Positions 1-4,608 are shown, counted from the first letter of the stretch. The stretch: 5,995 nt of DNA from Dehalococcoidia bacterium (GCA_021296015.1 JAGWBG010000103.1:1865-7859); one strand, 5' to 3'. The notes: generated by a model not told the origin, from the sequence alone. A program made the numbers and translations.

Positions 1-1
1 A

Positions 2-145
2 CGCCGCCGTCGCATTGCCCTCGGCAGCGGCACCACTCCCCAGGATGTAAACCAGCTTCTCAACCAGTTCCGCCAAGCCCAGAAGTTGATGAAGCAGATG
101 TCTCGCGCCCGCGGCCCACGGGACCTCCAAAGCCTCTTCAGATAG
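2..145 (+). CDS. ffh: Signal recognition particle protein Ffh (SRP54), C-terminal end only
   Basis: The frame starting at base 2 is open from the window edge to a TAG at 143-145 and gives 47 residues. It contains RRRIALGSGTTPQDVNQLL followed by NQFRQAQKLMKQM, which matches the M-domain end of Ffh: the RRxRIAxGSG segment that recognises 4.5S RNA, followed by the DVNxLLxQFxxxxKxMKQM helix. Ffh is the GTPase that, with 4.5S RNA, binds signal sequences of nascent membrane proteins and brings the ribosome to FtsY at the membrane. The GTPase domain and the start lie outside the window. The tail after the last helix is short (SRARGPRDLQSLFR) and lacks a Met-rich extension. A strong terminator follows 24 bp after the stop, so ffh is probably the last gene of its transcript here, without rpsP directly behind it. 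Identity is judged from sequence pattern alone. Confidence 0.88.
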   Translation, partial: RRRRIALGSGTTPQDVNQLLNQFRQAQKLMKQMSRARGPRDLQSLFR

Positions 146-169
146 GCGGGACAGCCGAGCGCTAGATTC

Positions 170-201
170 CCTGCCCCGTAACCCATACGGGGCAGGCTTT
201 T
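170..201 (+). terminator. Intrinsic terminator after ffh
   Basis: A perfect 11-bp stem (CCTGCCCCGTA at 170-180 pairs with TACGGGGCAGG at 186-196) closes a 5-nt loop and is followed by C and TTTT (198-201). It lies just behind the ffh stop. On the opposite strand no T run follows the stem, so it should stop only plus-strand transcription and not that of the convergent gene at 305-685. Confidence 0.9.
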
Positions 202-304
202 CGCAGGAATGACGAGGGACTTTGCAGAAGGTGGTCAGGCCGGCCGGTCCAAACGCTTCGACAGTCAAACAGAGTGGGTGAAAAGGTCCGATTGGTCACA
301 GCTG
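202..304. other. Convergent intergenic spacer, nothing recognised
   Basis: This is the gap between the ffh terminator and the end of the minus-strand gene at 305. I see no ORF, no T-tailed hairpin for the minus-strand gene, and no full repeat. GGAATGACG at 206-214 resembles one half of the GTCATTCC repeat ends seen elsewhere in the window, but no partner half is visible. Confidence 0.5.
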
Positions 305-685
305 CTATGGGGTGTTGAGCTTTTCCGTAAGTGACCTGATGGCTGCGTAGGCGTAGGGTATGTATTCCTCGGGCGGTAGCTCCAAGGGCCGGTACTCGTC
401 CACATGGTCCACGTCGCTCACACCCAGAGGGCCGGGTATGGTCTGAAGGTTCAACTCATATAGTTCGCCATCCGGACAGACCACGATACACCCCTTCTCG
501 GTGGCCTGCAGACCACGAGGCTCCACTTCGATAGCCTGAATGGAGGTCATACCCATGAAGGCCGGAAATGGATGAAGCCTATCCACCAATTCTTTCACGA
601 TGTCCCGTAGCTGAGAGGCGGCCCTTTCCAGCGATTCATCGGCCACGGCTTTCAACGCCCACGGCTCCAAACGGCCCTCTACCAT
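305..685 (-). CDS. Hypothetical protein, 126 residues
   Basis: I do not recognise this family. The protein opens with a charged, probably helical segment (about residues 5-37, containing LERAASQLRDIVKELVDRL). A stretch with beta-like character follows (about 47-80), including KGCIVVCPDGELYELNL with two cysteines, C66 and C70, spaced CxxxC. It ends with an acidic, Pro- and Tyr-containing part (DVDHVDEYRPLELPPEEYIP) and a short terminal helix (YAAIRSLTEKL). There is no signal peptide or membrane segment, so it is probably cytosolic. The composition is balanced and protein-like, unlike the antisense frames here. The start at 685 has only a weak Shine-Dalgarno (AAGG about 14 bases upstream), so a later start such as M44 or M46 is possible. 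A 15-bp palindrome lies 29-69 bp upstream. It runs in the same direction as the 271-residue gene, but 425 bp separate them, so one operon is unlikely. Confidence 0.72.
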   Translation of the reverse strand: MVEGRLEPWALKAVADESLERAASQLRDIVKELVDRLHPFPAFMGMTSIQAIEVEPRGLQATEKGCIVVCPDGELYELNLQTIPGPLGVSDVDHVDEYRPLELPPEEYIPYAYAAIRSLTEKLNTP

Positions 686-713
686 ACCAACCCAGTTACC
701 TTAGACTCTTGGC

Positions 714-754
714 AAAGTACAGGCGGACCATTATGGACAGTCCGCCTGTACTTT
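714..754. repeat. Perfect 15-bp palindrome with 11-nt loop
   Basis: AAAGTACAGGCGGAC (714-728) is followed, after an 11-nt loop, by its exact complement GTCCGCCTGTACTTT (740-754). The A/T-ended arms would give a symmetric hairpin from either strand, but only three T's follow the G/C part. It could be a weak bidirectional terminator between the two minus-strand genes, a leader hairpin of the 305-685 gene, or an operator: the minus-strand loop contains CATAAT, which resembles a -10 box. The sequence does not decide between these. Confidence 0.75.
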
Positions 755-772
755 AGCATATATCATCCCATA

Positions 773-807
773 CAATGAGACATTTGAGTAACGCCTGTCA
801 TGCCGGC
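773..807 (+). repeat. Dispersed repeat module, copy 1 (direct)
   Basis: This segment aligns with copy 2 at 839-870 over its whole length, with four substitutions and one 3-nt gap. Both begin CAATG(A/G)GAC, continue TTTG(A/C)GTAAC, and end TGTCAT(G/T)CCGGC. It has no matching GGAATGACA-type right half nearby, so it appears to be a broken or solo copy. Confidence 0.7.
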
Positions 808-858
808 TTTTTCACCCCCCATCACAGCCTTCCCCTATCAATGGGACCTTTGCGTAAC

Positions 859-912
859 TGTCATTCCGGCGAAGGCCGGAATCCAGGGGGCAGGGAGGCG
901 CTCGGAGTGACA
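859..912. repeat. Short palindromic repeat, GTCATTCCGGC type
   Basis: The left end TGTCATTCCG (859-868) and right end CGGAGTGACA (903-912) are inverted copies with one mismatch. Inside, ATTCCGGC (863-870) and GCCGGAAT (875-882) form a perfect 8-bp stem with a GAAG loop. This is the general design of REP-like palindromes found in many copies in bacterial genomes. It is nested inside the larger candidate element at 841-998. Confidence 0.6.
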
Positions 913-932
913 TAAGTGGTGTGGCCTCAATA

Positions 933-968
933 TGTCATTCCGAAGCCGCCGCAAGCAGGAACACTGAG
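933..968. repeat. Second GTCATTCC-type repeat end, degenerate
   Basis: TGTCATTCCGAAGCCGCCGC (933-952), continuing through an AGGAAC-ACTGAG segment, resembles the left part of the repeat at 2462-2550 (TGTCATTCCGAG ... GGAATCTGAG). It begins 21 bp after the right end of the preceding repeat. No complete right half is visible, so it is listed as a degenerate copy. Confidence 0.45.
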
Positions 969-1110
969 TTTCGTGACAAGTTACTCAAAGGTCTCCATCG
1001 AGGGAAAGGAGTTACACAAGGGCTTCGTCAAGGAGTGTGGCGTGTCCACCCCTTTCCTTCTTGGCCGCTTATCGGCAAGCGTGCGATGGAGCAATACCTT
1101 GCCCACTTCT

Positions 1111-1926
1111 CTACTTGGCGTTGGCTGCGCGTGTCGCCAGCGCCTTGGGCGCGACCTGCTTCTCCACGGTGGATATGACAAGCTCTCTGTCCATCTCGGC
1201 TACTATGCCGGGATAGCCTGCCCGCTCAATCATGGACGGCAGCTTCCCCTCTGAGAACTGGTCCAGCGTCCATTGCAACGTGTCGGGGACCGTGGTGGTG
1301 TCCCAATAGAGACGCACGTCCTTGTTTCTTGGGCCATAGTGGTAGTGAGGCGCTCGGTCGAAGCAGTCGAAGGCGAGAAGCTCTATCTCCTGGCCTGCCA
1401 CGTCACTGAGGACATGTATGGCCATGCCCCGGTCGTTTATTTGTGGCAACTCTCGGAACTCCAGTCCAAACCTTATGTTCCCGGCCTGGATGACCTCGTC
1501 TCCCCGGTTGTGGGTAACTGTCCTTCTCTGAGTGTTGGACATCTCCCTCGCAGTGGCCTCTACCTCGTTCAGCTTCGTTGCCACCATGGAGGCATTCTCG
1601 AAGTTATCGAGGTTGCCCGCCAACTCATCGTAGCCCGCCCTCTTAATCATGTCGGGAAGCCTGGTCCGCAGCTGTTTGAGGGTCCATCCCACGGGGTTGC
1701 CCGCCGTGGTCTTGTCCATATACAGCCGCTCGTTCTGCTTTGCCGGGCCGTAGTGGTAGTGAGGGTGTTGGTCGAAGCAGTCGAACCGCAGAATCTCTTC
1801 ATCCTTGCCGTTTACCTCGCTCAAGACCTGGATACCCAGACCCTGATCGTCCATGATCTCCTGGCGATAACGTAGCGCGAACTTGATTGGTCCGGCTTCA
1901 ATTATAGTGGTCTGTGGCTGCTGCAT
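1111..1926 (-). CDS. Hypothetical protein with two copies of a FDCFDxxPHYHYGP domain, 271 residues
   Basis: I do not recognise a named family. The protein is an internal duplication: residues 8-106 and 145-246 align with about half of positions identical. Each copy runs (I/V)I(E/Q)AGxI(K/R)F, then VLS(E/D)VxG, the invariant core FDCFDxxPHYHYGP (residues 48-61 and 186-199), RLYxDxTT, WTLxQ, and LPxMIxRAGY. A hydrophilic, probably helical linker (107-144) joins them. Asp, Cys and two His packed into 14 residues in both copies suggest a metal or cofactor site, but this is inference. There is no signal peptide or membrane segment, so it is likely cytosolic. The start is well supported: AAGGAGG lies 8 bases upstream and a good promoter lies about 90 bp upstream. 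It is transcribed away from the pyr operon. The C-terminal tail (247-271) is Ala/Lys-rich and not repeated. The antisense strand also has a long open frame, which I treat as a shadow. Confidence 0.88.
   Translation of the reverse strand: MQQPQTTIIEAGPIKFALRYRQEIMDDQGLGIQVLSEVNGKDEEILRFDCFDQHPHYHYGPAKQNERLYMDKTTAGNPVGWTLKQLRTRLPDMIKRAGYDELAGNLDNFENASMVATKLNEVEATAREMSNTQRRTVTHNRGDEVIQAGNIRFGLEFRELPQINDRGMAIHVLSDVAGQEIELLAFDCFDRAPHYHYGPRNKDVRLYWDTTTVPDTLQWTLDQFSEGKLPSMIERAGYPGIVAEMDRELVISTVEKQVAPKALATRAANAK
1189..1905 (-). repeat. In-gene domain duplication (copies at 1609-1905 and 1189-1494)
   Basis: The two domain copies of the 271-residue protein are also similar as DNA where the core motif is encoded. 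The 41-base blocks at 1331-1371 and 1745-1785 share 36 positions, including the same codons for most of FDCFD and PHYHYGP. The remaining parts are more diverged. This points to a tandem duplication with strong constraint on, or later gene conversion of, the core. Confidence 0.85.
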
Positions 1927-1934
1927 GATTGCCG

Positions 1935-1941
1935 CCTCCTT
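1935..1941 (-). promoter_or_regulatory. Strong ribosome binding site of the 271-residue gene
   Basis: On the minus strand this reads AAGGAGG, followed by 8 bases and the ATG at 1926-1924. It fixes the start and supports this frame over the open frame on the opposite strand. Confidence 0.88.
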
Positions 1942-2017
1942 GCGTATTTGACTTTAGCCCCCACAGAGGGTGCCCATTCCCCGGCGCCAGATAAGCGCCT
2001 GCAGGGGCCTTGTTGGT

Positions 2018-2046
2018 ATTATAGCTCAGTTGGCGTTCTGGGTAAA
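2018..2046 (-). promoter_or_regulatory. Sigma-70-type promoter for the 271-residue gene
   Basis: On the minus strand TTTACC (2046-2041), a 17-base spacer and a consensus TATAAT (2023-2018) precede the gene. Transcription would begin near 2011-2012, leaving a leader of about 85 bases. The leader can form a small stem GGCGC/GCGCC around 1982-1998. The -10 matches consensus fully; the -35 matches at four of six positions. Confidence 0.6.
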
Positions 2047-2104
2047 TAGTGGGGGAGAATTGGGCAGTTTATCACGTTCGGAGTCGTCCATCAGGCTCCG
2101 CCGA

Positions 2105-2144
2105 GCGTCATCCCGCGTCATTCAGGCGGAAGCCGGATTGCAGG
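2105..2144. repeat. Degenerate GTCATTCC-type repeat
   Basis: GCGTCATCCCGC (2105-2116) is followed directly by GTCATTCAGGCGGAAGCC and GGATTGCAGG (2117-2144). The second part resembles the repeat core at 860-888 (GTCATTCCGGC, GAAGGCCGG, AATCCAGG), with substitutions that spoil the palindrome. It is probably a decayed copy of the same family, close to the pyr promoter. Confidence 0.5.
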
Positions 2145-2196
2145 TGGTGATGCCATCCAAATGCAATGGCCCTTCTCCGGGCTGATTGCCGGTGAC

Positions 2197-2225
2197 TTGA
2201 ACCCTCACCCTTTTTGTGCTACCAT
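2197..2225 (+). promoter_or_regulatory. Probable promoter of the pyr operon
   Basis: TTGAAC (2197-2202), a 17-base spacer and TACCAT (2220-2225) each match four of six consensus positions. It is the best-spaced candidate upstream of the PyrR-binding structure, and transcription would start near 2232, giving about 55 bases before the attenuator and a total leader of about 390 bases before pyrR. Confidence 0.5.
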
Positions 2226-2287
2226 AAGGCCCGTAATTGAAGAAATAGTCACCGTGGGCCGAAAGGACCTCTCTCGAGGGGGAGCAA

Positions 2288-2398
2288 GCCTTTAAGGACA
2301 GTCCAGTGAGGCTGGCAAGGCGCGTAAAGGCCATCTGGTTAGTCCCGCGTTAGTGGAGACTAGCCTGGACCCTTGCCAGCTATTGGCAAGGGTCTTTT
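2288..2398 (+). promoter_or_regulatory. PyrR-responsive transcription attenuator
   Basis: All three alternative structures of a pyr attenuator are visible. (1) Anti-antiterminator: outer stem GCCTTTA (2288-2294) with TAAAGGC (2325-2331), and inside it AGTCCAGTGAGGCT (2300-2313). That sequence fits the PyrR-binding consensus ARUCCNGNGAGGYU, an AGUC/GGCU stem with a CAGUGA hexaloop. (2) Antiterminator: GCTGGCAAGG (2311-2320) is exactly complementary to CCTTGCCAGC (2371-2380), with an inner hairpin GGTTAGTC/GACTAGCC (2337-2344 and 2358-2365). (3) The terminator at 2368-2398. Pairing (2) uses bases needed by both (1) and (3), so they exclude each other. By the known mechanism, PyrR with UMP or UTP binds the loop, holds structure (1), and lets the terminator form, so pyrimidine sufficiency turns the operon off. 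No second PyrR loop occurs in the short pyrR-pyrB or pyrB-carA gaps. Confidence 0.93.
2368..2398 (+). terminator. Attenuator terminator hairpin of the pyr leader
   Basis: An 11-bp perfect stem (GACCCTTGCCA at 2368-2378 with TGGCAAGGGTC at 2384-2394) closes a 5-base loop and is followed directly by TTTT (2395-2398). Its left arm overlaps the antiterminator arm at 2371-2380, so it forms only when the antiterminator does not. Confidence 0.93.
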
Positions 2399-2461
2399 CA
2401 CGTCCGGATGAGCGCTGGTATGGGCACCACGCGTATCCTTCTGGACACGCTTGATGCACAT

Positions 2462-2550
2462 TGTCATTCCGAGGTACGGAGCGAGGAGGAATCTGAGAGA
2501 CCTGTTCTGAAAGGCGGGTCCCTAGGTTCCCCGCTATACTCTGAATGGCA
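2462..2550. repeat. ~89-bp dispersed inverted-repeat element in the pyr leader
   Basis: The ends TGTCATTCCGAG (2462-2473) and CTCTGAATGGCA (2539-2550) are inverted copies with two mismatches. Further in, GGAATCTGAGAGACC (2488-2502) pairs imperfectly with GGTCCCTAGGTTCC (2517-2530), so the whole unit can fold into one long hairpin. Short repeats beginning GTCATTCCGAG and containing GAGGAATCTGAGAGACC are, from memory, common in several bacterial genomes; I could not count copies. It sits after the attenuator terminator and before pyrR, within the transcribed leader. Confidence 0.65.
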
Positions 2551-2621
2551 GGGGGTACGCAAGGGACTCGACGAGCGAGGGTTGGTGTGAGAACCACGTA
2601 TGTTCTGAGAGAAGCGGGGAA

Positions 2622-3200
2622 ATGGGAAAGCAGATACTCAGCGTAGACGACATCCGCCGCGCCCTTACCCGCATAGCCCATGAGATTCTGGAGCGGCACA
2701 GTGGGGCGGATGGACTTGTGCTGGCCGGAATCCGCACCAGGGGGCTGCCACTGGCGTGTCGCATCGCCGGAATGATAGGAGAGTTCGAGGGGACCAGCGT
2801 ACCTGTGGCCTCCCTGGACGTGCGGCCATACAGAGACGACTTGCCGATGAGATTGCGCTCCAAGGTGACGCCCGACGGCGACTTCCCATCGGAAGTTAAC
2901 AATCGCAAGGTGGTGCTGGTGGACGACGTTCTGTTCACCGGAAGAACTGCCAGGGCCGCCCTGGATGCTCTCACCGACCTGGGCAGAGCACAACGGGTGC
3001 AGCTGGCTGTCCTAGTGGACCGGGGACACCGTGAGTTGCCCATAAGGGCGGACTACGTGGGCAAGAACGTGCCCACCGCCCACGGAGAACGGGTGCAGGT
3101 ACGGCTGACTGAAGTAGACGGCAAGGACGAGGTAGCTCTAACTTGGGATTCCGGGAAGTCCAGGAACCCGATTGGCCCGGCTTCACACACTACAGTCTAG
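2622..3200 (+). CDS. pyrR: Bifunctional pyr operon regulator / uracil phosphoribosyltransferase PyrR
   Basis: PyrR binds the attenuator RNA in response to UMP/UTP and, in many species, also makes UMP from uracil and PRPP. It has a type I phosphoribosyltransferase fold. Visible signatures are GIRTRG (36-41), LDVRPYRDDL (65-74, matching the LDxxxYRDDL of PyrR), the PRPP-binding loop VVLVDDVLFTGRT (97-109), and LVDRGHRELPIRADYVGKN (131-149), which is typical of PyrR rather than other PRTases. The length of 192 residues slightly exceeds the usual ~180 because of a polar C-terminal tail (about 178-192) of no known role. The ATG at 2622 is preceded by a weak GGGGAA ribosome site. The matching PyrR-binding loop upstream shows that it regulates its own operon. 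It is separated from pyrB by 10 bp. Identity is firm; retained UPRTase activity is likely from the intact PRPP loop but is inferred. Confidence 0.96.
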   Translation: MGKQILSVDDIRRALTRIAHEILERHSGADGLVLAGIRTRGLPLACRIAGMIGEFEGTSVPVASLDVRPYRDDLPMRLRSKVTPDGDFPSEVNNRKVVLVDDVLFTGRTARAALDALTDLGRAQRVQLAVLVDRGHRELPIRADYVGKNVPTAHGERVQVRLTEVDGKDEVALTWDSGKSRNPIGPASHTTV

Positions 3201-3210
3201 GGGGTAGACG

Positions 3211-4608
3211 GTGTACAAGGGGAGTCTGACTACCATTGAGGACCTCTCCAATGGACAGGTGGAAGACATCCTTGACCTCGCCCAGGAAATAGACGGAAAC
3301 AGGGATGCGTTCCACGGTCTTGCCTCCCGCCATCTCATGGCGAGCCTGTTTCTGGAGCCGAGCACCAGGACGAGAGGCTCCTTCGAGGCGGCTATGAAGA
3401 GGCTTGGCGGGGACACCGTCACCGTTGCAGACCCCAAGTCTTCGTCCATGGAGAAGGGAGAGTCTCTGGCGGACACCATCCGGGTATGGAGCGGCTACTC
3501 GGACCTGATTGTTCTCCGGCACCCCTGGGAAGGGGCGGCGCGCCTGGCGGCTCAGTATAGCGACGTTCCGGTCATCAACGCAGGGGACGGCAGCCACGAA
3601 CACCCTACCCAGACCCTGCTGGACCTTTACACCCTGCGAAAAGAGCTGGGTACTCTTACGGGCCGCAAAATCGTCCTCTGCGGCGACCTGTTAAACGGCC
3701 GTACAATTCACTCACTGATATATGCGCTTCTACGTTTCAGCGCTGACATAATCTACGCCCCCGGAGAGGGGCTGGAGCTACCCGACCATGTGCTGCATAA
3801 AATTGAGGCGGAATATAACAGACCTCTCCAGAGGGTTCGCCATCCTGGCCTGGAAGCTCTGTACGGCGGCGATACTGACGAAAGCGGTGCGGAGGTTGAC
3901 GCCATATACATGACGCCCAGCCAGCCCCACAGCCTCACCCTTATAGACTCCATCCAAATGGAGATTGAAATTGACAAAGAAGAGTCCTTCGCCTTCTACG
4001 TGACCCGGAAACAGGTTGAGCGGGAGGGAACGGCAGGAGACGGGCCGGGCAAGCGATACCCGCGTATGGATGCGAAAGTCCTCAAGGAGACCGGGTTCTC
4101 CAAGGCGGTGATAATGCATCCTCTACCCCGGGTAGACGAGCTGTCGCCCGCCATAGATTCCGACCCCAGAAGCAAATATTTCGAGCAGGCCCGCAACGGC
4201 GTCCCAGTAAGAATGGCCCTGATAGCCCTCATGCTGGGCCTGAAACCCTGGAAGCATGGCCCGGAAGGTGGAGGCCAGGCCAGGGGTGAGTTGCCTGTTC
4301 CCAAGACCAGGGGCATCGTGTGGTTGAACCAGAACTGTATATCCCGGATAGAACCGTTGAACGCCACAGCGGAATTCACCTTCTTCGACAGACCCGGTGA
4401 GCGTTTCGTATGCTGCTACTGTGAGCGAGAAACTTTCCCGGCATTCTATGCTTATCCCTACGGCGAGGTCTACCATCCTATTGAGGAACGTCCTTCTCGA
4501 CCCATGGACCCATCCAGAGGCACCTTCTTCTTTGACGAAGCCAGCGCGCGGGCAAGCAACTTCAGGCCGTCCAAAAAGATGGCGGATGGAGTGCAAGGGA
4601 ATGTCTAA
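3211..4608 (+). CDS. pyrB: Aspartate carbamoyltransferase fused to a PyrI-like zinc domain (PyrB-PyrI fusion)
   Basis: It makes carbamoyl-aspartate from carbamoyl phosphate and aspartate, the committed step of pyrimidine synthesis. The ATCase active site is complete: STRTR (51-55), S78 and K82 in SSSMEKGESLADT, R103 in RHPWEGAAR, H131 and Q134 in HPTQT, R164 in NGRTIHS, R266 and Q268 in YVTRKQ, and HPLPRVDE (303-310). A ~30-residue insertion (about 235-264) precedes the R266 loop. The catalytic part ends near 344, where ordinary PyrB chains stop; this protein has 465 residues. After a Gly/Pro linker, residues 368-408 match the zinc domain of E. coli PyrI: NQNCISRIEP against NSNCISHAEP, and CCYCERE against CKYCEKE. 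The first zinc cysteine is replaced by W371, the other three are C376, C401 and C404, and C402 is extra. There is no room for PyrI's nucleotide-binding domain. The last ~55 residues are unrecognised. The GTG start follows GGGGGT by 5 bases. Confidence 0.95.
   Translation: MYKGSLTTIEDLSNGQVEDILDLAQEIDGNRDAFHGLASRHLMASLFLEPSTRTRGSFEAAMKRLGGDTVTVADPKSSSMEKGESLADTIRVWSGYSDLIVLRHPWEGAARLAAQYSDVPVINAGDGSHEHPTQTLLDLYTLRKELGTLTGRKIVLCGDLLNGRTIHSLIYALLRFSADIIYAPGEGLELPDHVLHKIEAEYNRPLQRVRHPGLEALYGGDTDESGAEVDAIYMTPSQPHSLTLIDSIQMEIEIDKEESFAFYVTRKQVEREGTAGDGPGKRYPRMDAKVLKETGFSKAVIMHPLPRVDELSPAIDSDPRSKYFEQARNGVPVRMALIALMLGLKPWKHGPEGGGQARGELPVPKTRGIVWLNQNCISRIEPLNATAEFTFFDRPGERFVCCYCERETFPAFYAYPYGEVYHPIEERPSRPMDPSRGTFFFDEASARASNFRPSKKMADGVQGNV

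Larger units (their letters stand above)
841..998. mobile_element. Candidate ~158-bp miniature element with long inverted ends
   Basis: The left end (841-863, ATGGGACCTTTGCGTAAC then TGTCA) matches the reverse complement of the right end (974-998, reading ATGGAGACCTTTGAGTAAC then TTGTCA). The match is 22 of 23 positions with two single-base gaps. The interior has no ORF of note but contains further GTCATTCC repeat ends (859-912 and 933-968). Long inverted termini, small size and no coding content fit a non-autonomous miniature element. I could not find a clear target-site duplication at the outer borders, so exact ends and mobility are unproven. A third module copy at 773-807 could mark an alternative left end. 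Confidence 0.5.
756..1110. other. Repeat-filled intergenic region between two minus-strand genes
   Basis: No convincing gene is present; the small ORFs on both strands lack ribosome sites and run through repeats. The region holds three copies of an ATGGGACCTTTGxGTAAC-like module (two direct, one inverted) and several GTCATTCC-type repeat ends, listed separately. From about 1000 to 1110, directly behind the stop of the 271-residue gene, I find only short stems such as CGCTT/AAGCG on the minus strand, with no T run, so no clear terminator for that gene. Confidence 0.6.
1927..2196. other. Divergent control region between the 271-residue gene and the pyr operon
   Basis: I see no gene here. The short ORFs on both strands lack ribosome sites and overlap repeats or regulatory elements. 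The region contains the minus-strand promoter and ribosome site described separately and a degenerate repeat at 2105-2144. The stretch 2047-2104 shows nothing recognisable. Confidence 0.6.

Noticed and set aside
859..968. CRISPR array
   Set aside because: The repeats are few, of differing sequence, palindromic and irregularly spaced, with no constant-length spacers and no cas-like gene nearby.
916..1254. Plus-strand frame of 112 residues
   Set aside because: It crosses repeats and the 3' end of the minus-strand gene, has no ribosome site, and has an implausible composition.
1273..1875. A 200-residue open frame on the plus strand
   Set aside because: It lies wholly antisense to the 271-residue gene, which has a strong ribosome site, a promoter and an internal domain duplication. 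The plus-strand frame has no ribosome site and no recognisable domain.
2015..2090. tRNA-like text: AGCTCAGTTGG (2023-2033) and GTTCGGAGTC (2076-2085)
   Set aside because: The first resembles a D arm and the second a T loop, but no acceptor stem forms and the T-stem bases do not pair. The apparent match also overlaps a good minus-strand promoter.
2122..2334. A 70-residue minus-strand frame
   Set aside because: It overlaps the pyr promoter and the PyrR-binding structure on the other strand and lacks a ribosome site or recognisable motif.
2408..2590. A 60-residue frame starting just after the attenuator terminator
   Set aside because: It runs through the dispersed repeat (the CHSE-type reading of GTCATTCCGAG) and has no clear ribosome site, so a leader peptide is unlikely.
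2292..3043. Long minus-strand frames opposite pyrR
   Set aside because: They are antisense shadows of a well-conserved gene, with composition typical of reversed GC-rich coding DNA.
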